NCBI GenBank assembly: GCA_017646545.1
Contig: JAGCMI010000095.1
Span: 1 to 7,656 of the forward strand
Direction: 5' to 3'
Origin: Oscillospiraceae bacterium
GTDB taxonomy: Bacteria > Bacillota > Clostridia > Oscillospirales > Oscillospiraceae
Length of the DNA: 7,656 nucleotides
This document shows positions 5,973-7,656 of the stretch, one piece after another. The stretch's first letter is position 1, and each line of letters begins with the position of its first letter. The notes beneath the pieces are model-generated. The model saw only the letters and a program-made list of their open reading frames with translations. It ran no database searches and was not told where the DNA came from. The position numbers were made by a program, and so were the translations under genes.

Positions 5973-6410
5973 ATGATCTTTTTGACCAATTCTCCGCACG
6001 AAACGGAGGCGGTGGGAGAGCGTCTGGGGCAGGTGCTGCCAGCCGGCGCGGTGATTGCCTATCGGGGAGATCTGGGAGCAGGAAAAACCGCCTTTACCCG
6101 GGGACTTGCCCGGGGATTGGGCTATGGGGAACCGGTGACCAGTCCTACCTACACCATCGTCAATGAATATTTGGGCGGCCGGCTGCCGCTGTTCCATTTT
6201 GATATGTACCGTCTGCGCTCATCCGATGATCTTTGGGACATCGGCTGGGAGGATTATCTGGATCGGGGCGGTGTGTGCGCAGTGGAATGGAGCGAGAATG
6301 TGGCCGACGCATTGGAAGATCCCATTATGATCACCATTGAAAAGCTGGGGGAAGATACCCGGCAGATTACAATCGAAGGGGGCGAAACACTTGCTGATTT
6401 TAGCCTTTGA
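5973..6410 (+). CDS. tsaE: tRNA threonylcarbamoyladenosine biosynthesis ATPase TsaE
   Basis: TsaE is the ATPase needed, with TsaB, TsaC/TsaC2 and TsaD, to make N6-threonylcarbamoyladenosine (t6A) at position 37 of ANN-decoding tRNAs; it is thought to reset the TsaB-TsaD complex. The 145-residue length is usual. The Walker A loop is G32-DLGAGK-T39, followed by the family marks TSPTYTIVNEY, LFHFDMYRL, and AVEWSENV with the acidic residue that takes part in ATP hydrolysis. The ATG at 5973 is preceded by GAGGG (5961-5965, 7-nt spacing); the ATG at 5968 is in another frame. The gene follows the SDR gene by 25 nt and overlaps tsaB by 20 nt. Confidence 0.96.
   Translation: MIFLTNSPHETEAVGERLGQVLPAGAVIAYRGDLGAGKTAFTRGLARGLGYGEPVTSPTYTIVNEYLGGRLPLFHFDMYRLRSSDDLWDIGWEDYLDRGGVCAVEWSENVADALEDPIMITIEKLGEDTRQITIEGGETLADFSL
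6376..6382 (+). promoter_or_regulatory. Ribosome binding site that points to a TTG start for tsaB
   Basis: AAGGGGG lies 8 nt before the TTG at 6391. No ATG occurs in frame between 6337 and this point, and the protein fits the family exactly from the TTG. Confidence 0.65.
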
Positions 6411-7095
6411 GACCTCTGCAAAAGCAGCCGGTGTTGCCTTGCATGATGGCAGCAAGCTGCTGGCAGAAAGCTATCAGAATACCGGCCTGACCCACAGCCA
6501 GACCCTGATGGTCATGGCGGAAGATCTGCTGAAGCAGTGCTCTTTGACGGTGCAGGATGTGACCCATGTGGCGGTGGCGGCAGGTCCCGGCAGTTTCACC
6601 GGTGTGCGCATCGGTGTGGCGGCAGCCAAGGGCTTTGCGTGGGGCGGGGAACTGCCCTGCGTGGGTGTGTCCACGCTGGAAGCCATGGCACGGAATCTGG
6701 GGGTATATGAGGGCACGGTGTGCGCGGTGATGGATGCCCGTCGCAGTCAGGTGTATAACGGCTTGTTTACTGTCCGTGGGGGCATGCTGGAGCGCAGCAG
6801 CGAAGATCGCGCCATTGCGCTGGCGGATCTGAAGCAGGAGCTGAAGGCGCTGGAAGGCCCCATCTATCTGGTGGGTGACGGTGCCAATCTGACCTACAAT
6901 ACCTTATCTTCCGAAATCCCCAATTTGATTCTGCCTCCGGAGCATCGGCTCCATCAGCGCGGTGCCGGTGTGGCGCTGGCAGCGCTGGAAAAAATCGCCG
7001 CCGGAGAAATCACCGACGGTGCAGCTTTGGAACCCAATTACCTCCGCCTGAGTCAGGCAGAGCGTGAAAAAATAGAGAAAGAAAACAAGAAATAA
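6391..7095 (+). CDS. tsaB: tRNA threonylcarbamoyladenosine biosynthesis protein TsaB
   Basis: TsaB is the non-catalytic ASKHA-fold partner that dimerises with TsaD in t6A synthesis. From the TTG at 6391 it has 234 residues, a normal length, and opens MLILAFETS, matching the usual start in which the LA-x-(D/E)-TS strand begins two or three residues in. The signature [11 protein letters not shown] is at residues 65-75, followed by AAAKGFAWG and [13 protein letters not shown]. The alternative ATG at 6337 would add 18 hydrophilic residues (including KSWGKIPGRLQS) that lie in the tsaE coding region and do not look like the family. The 20-nt overlap with tsaE suggests coupled translation, possibly at reduced rate because of the TTG. 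The C-terminus is highly charged ([11 protein letters not shown]). rimI and tsaD, often next to tsaB, do not follow. Confidence 0.95.
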   Translation: MLILAFETSAKAAGVALHDGSKLLAESYQNTGLTHSQTLMVMAEDLLKQCSLTVQDVTHVAVAAGPGSFTGVRIGVAAAKGFAWGGELPCVGVSTLEAMARNLGVYEGTVCAVMDARRSQVYNGLFTVRGGMLERSSEDRAIALADLKQELKALEGPIYLVGDGANLTYNTLSSEIPNLILPPEHRLHQRGAGVALAALEKIAAGEITDGAALEPNYLRLSQAEREKIEKENKK

Positions 7096-7100
7096 AGGAG
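7094..7100 (+). promoter_or_regulatory. Strong ribosome binding site of upp
   Basis: AAAGGAG begins within the tsaB stop codon and lies 9 nt before the ATG at 7110, in an A/T-rich unstructured stretch. It is the best match to the anti-Shine-Dalgarno sequence in the window and suggests upp is translated more than its upstream neighbours. Confidence 0.75.
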
Positions 7101-7109
7101 ATATATAAA

Positions 7110-7656
7110 ATGGCGAATGTTCACATTATGGATCATCCTCTGGTACATCACAAGCTGGCAGTTCTGCGCAGCAAGGACACCCCCGTTAAGGAATTCCGTG
7201 AGCTGATCAGCGAGATTGCCGGTCTTATGTGCTATGAGGCTACCCGCAATCTGCCCACCGAGGAAGTGATGGTGCAGACCCCCATCACCACCGCCAAGTG
7301 CCGGATGCTTGCCGGTAAGAAGCTGGCCATTGTTCCCATTCTCCGGGCCGGTCTGGGCATGGTGGACTCCATGGTGGATCTGATCCCCTCTGCAAAGATC
7401 GGCCATATCGGTTTGTACCGTGATCCCGAGACCCATGAGCCTGTGGAATACTATTGCAAGCTGCCTGAGGATATTGAAAACCGTGTCACCTTCGTGGTTG
7501 ATCCCATGCTGGCCACCGGCGGCAGCGCTGTGGCTGCCATCGACTTCCTGAAGAAGCACGGCTGCAAGAACATCATCATGATGAACATCATCGGCTGCCC
7601 CGAGGGCATCAAGACCGTCCAGGATGCCCATCCCGATGTGGATCTGTATCTGGCTG
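7110..7656 (+). CDS. upp: Uracil phosphoribosyltransferase (5' part; runs off the right edge)
   Basis: Upp converts uracil and PRPP to UMP and pyrophosphate in the cytoplasm (pyrimidine salvage). The window holds 182 complete codons of about 209. The protein opens [20 protein letters not shown], then shows the near-invariant [14 protein letters not shown], the block [19 protein letters not shown], and the PRPP-binding loop D131-PMLATGGSA140. The uracil-binding C-terminal segment (GDAGDR-type) lies beyond the edge. It starts 14 nt after tsaB, so co-transcription is likely. Codon use differs from its neighbours: all 12 lysines are AAG and CCC, ATC and ACC are frequent, as in highly expressed genes. 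No stop or frameshift occurs in the visible part. Confidence 0.97.
   Translation, partial: MANVHIMDHPLVHHKLAVLRSKDTPVKEFRELISEIAGLMCYEATRNLPTEEVMVQTPITTAKCRMLAGKKLAIVPILRAGLGMVDSMVDLIPSAKIGHIGLYRDPETHEPVEYYCKLPEDIENRVTFVVDPMLATGGSAVAAIDFLKKHGCKNIIMMNIIGCPEGIKTVQDAHPDVDLYLA

Noticed and set aside
1..7656. Mobile element, CRISPR array, tRNA/rRNA or defence system
   Set aside because: No transposase or integrase frame, no regularly spaced repeats, and no tRNA-like or rRNA-like segment; the window is filled by housekeeping genes apart from 196 nt.

Overview
The window is a compact stretch of bacterial chromosome with nine protein-coding genes, all on the + strand, in two transcription units. The protein sequences (a Firmicutes-type RF1 with a PET decoding tripeptide, a maf-mreC-mreD cluster, TsaE/TsaB without a TsaD fusion), the GC-rich third positions and the GGAGG-type ribosome binding sites suggest a fairly high-GC member of the Clostridia, possibly an Oscillospirales-like gut anaerobe. 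This placement is by impression; no database search was run.

Unit 1 (1 to about 3901) is a cell-shape operon. The 3' part of maf (house-cleaning nucleotide pyrophosphatase) overlaps mreC by 4 nt, mreC overlaps mreD by 4 nt, and mreD overlaps a class B penicillin-binding protein of the PBP2/MrdA type by 13 nt. MreC, MreD and PBP2 are the membrane and periplasmic-side parts of the elongasome, which builds lateral-wall peptidoglycan. radC and mreB, which lie between maf and mreC in the classical Bacillus order, are absent here. The unit ends in a perfect 11-bp hairpin with a GCAA loop but no U-run.

The 196-nt gap (3871-4066) holds that hairpin, a second imperfect stem-loop of about 42 nt, and a strong sigma-A-type promoter (TTTACA, 17 bp, TGG-TATACT). 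The promoter lies inside a split dyad symmetry, which could be an operator.

Unit 2 (4067 to beyond the right edge) carries prfA (RF1), a short-chain dehydrogenase/reductase of unknown substrate, tsaE and tsaB (two parts of the t6A tRNA-modification machinery, overlapping by 20 nt, with tsaB probably starting at TTG), and the first 182 codons of upp (uracil phosphoribosyltransferase). Gaps of 14-27 nt and overlaps suggest one operon joining translation termination, tRNA modification and pyrimidine salvage. prmC, rimI and tsaD, common partners of these genes elsewhere, are not present in the window.

I found no mobile element, CRISPR array, RNA gene, defence system or evident new system. This is mostly ordinary housekeeping DNA, and the points worth a second look are the structured intergenic region, the gene-order departures, and an unusual stretch in RF1.
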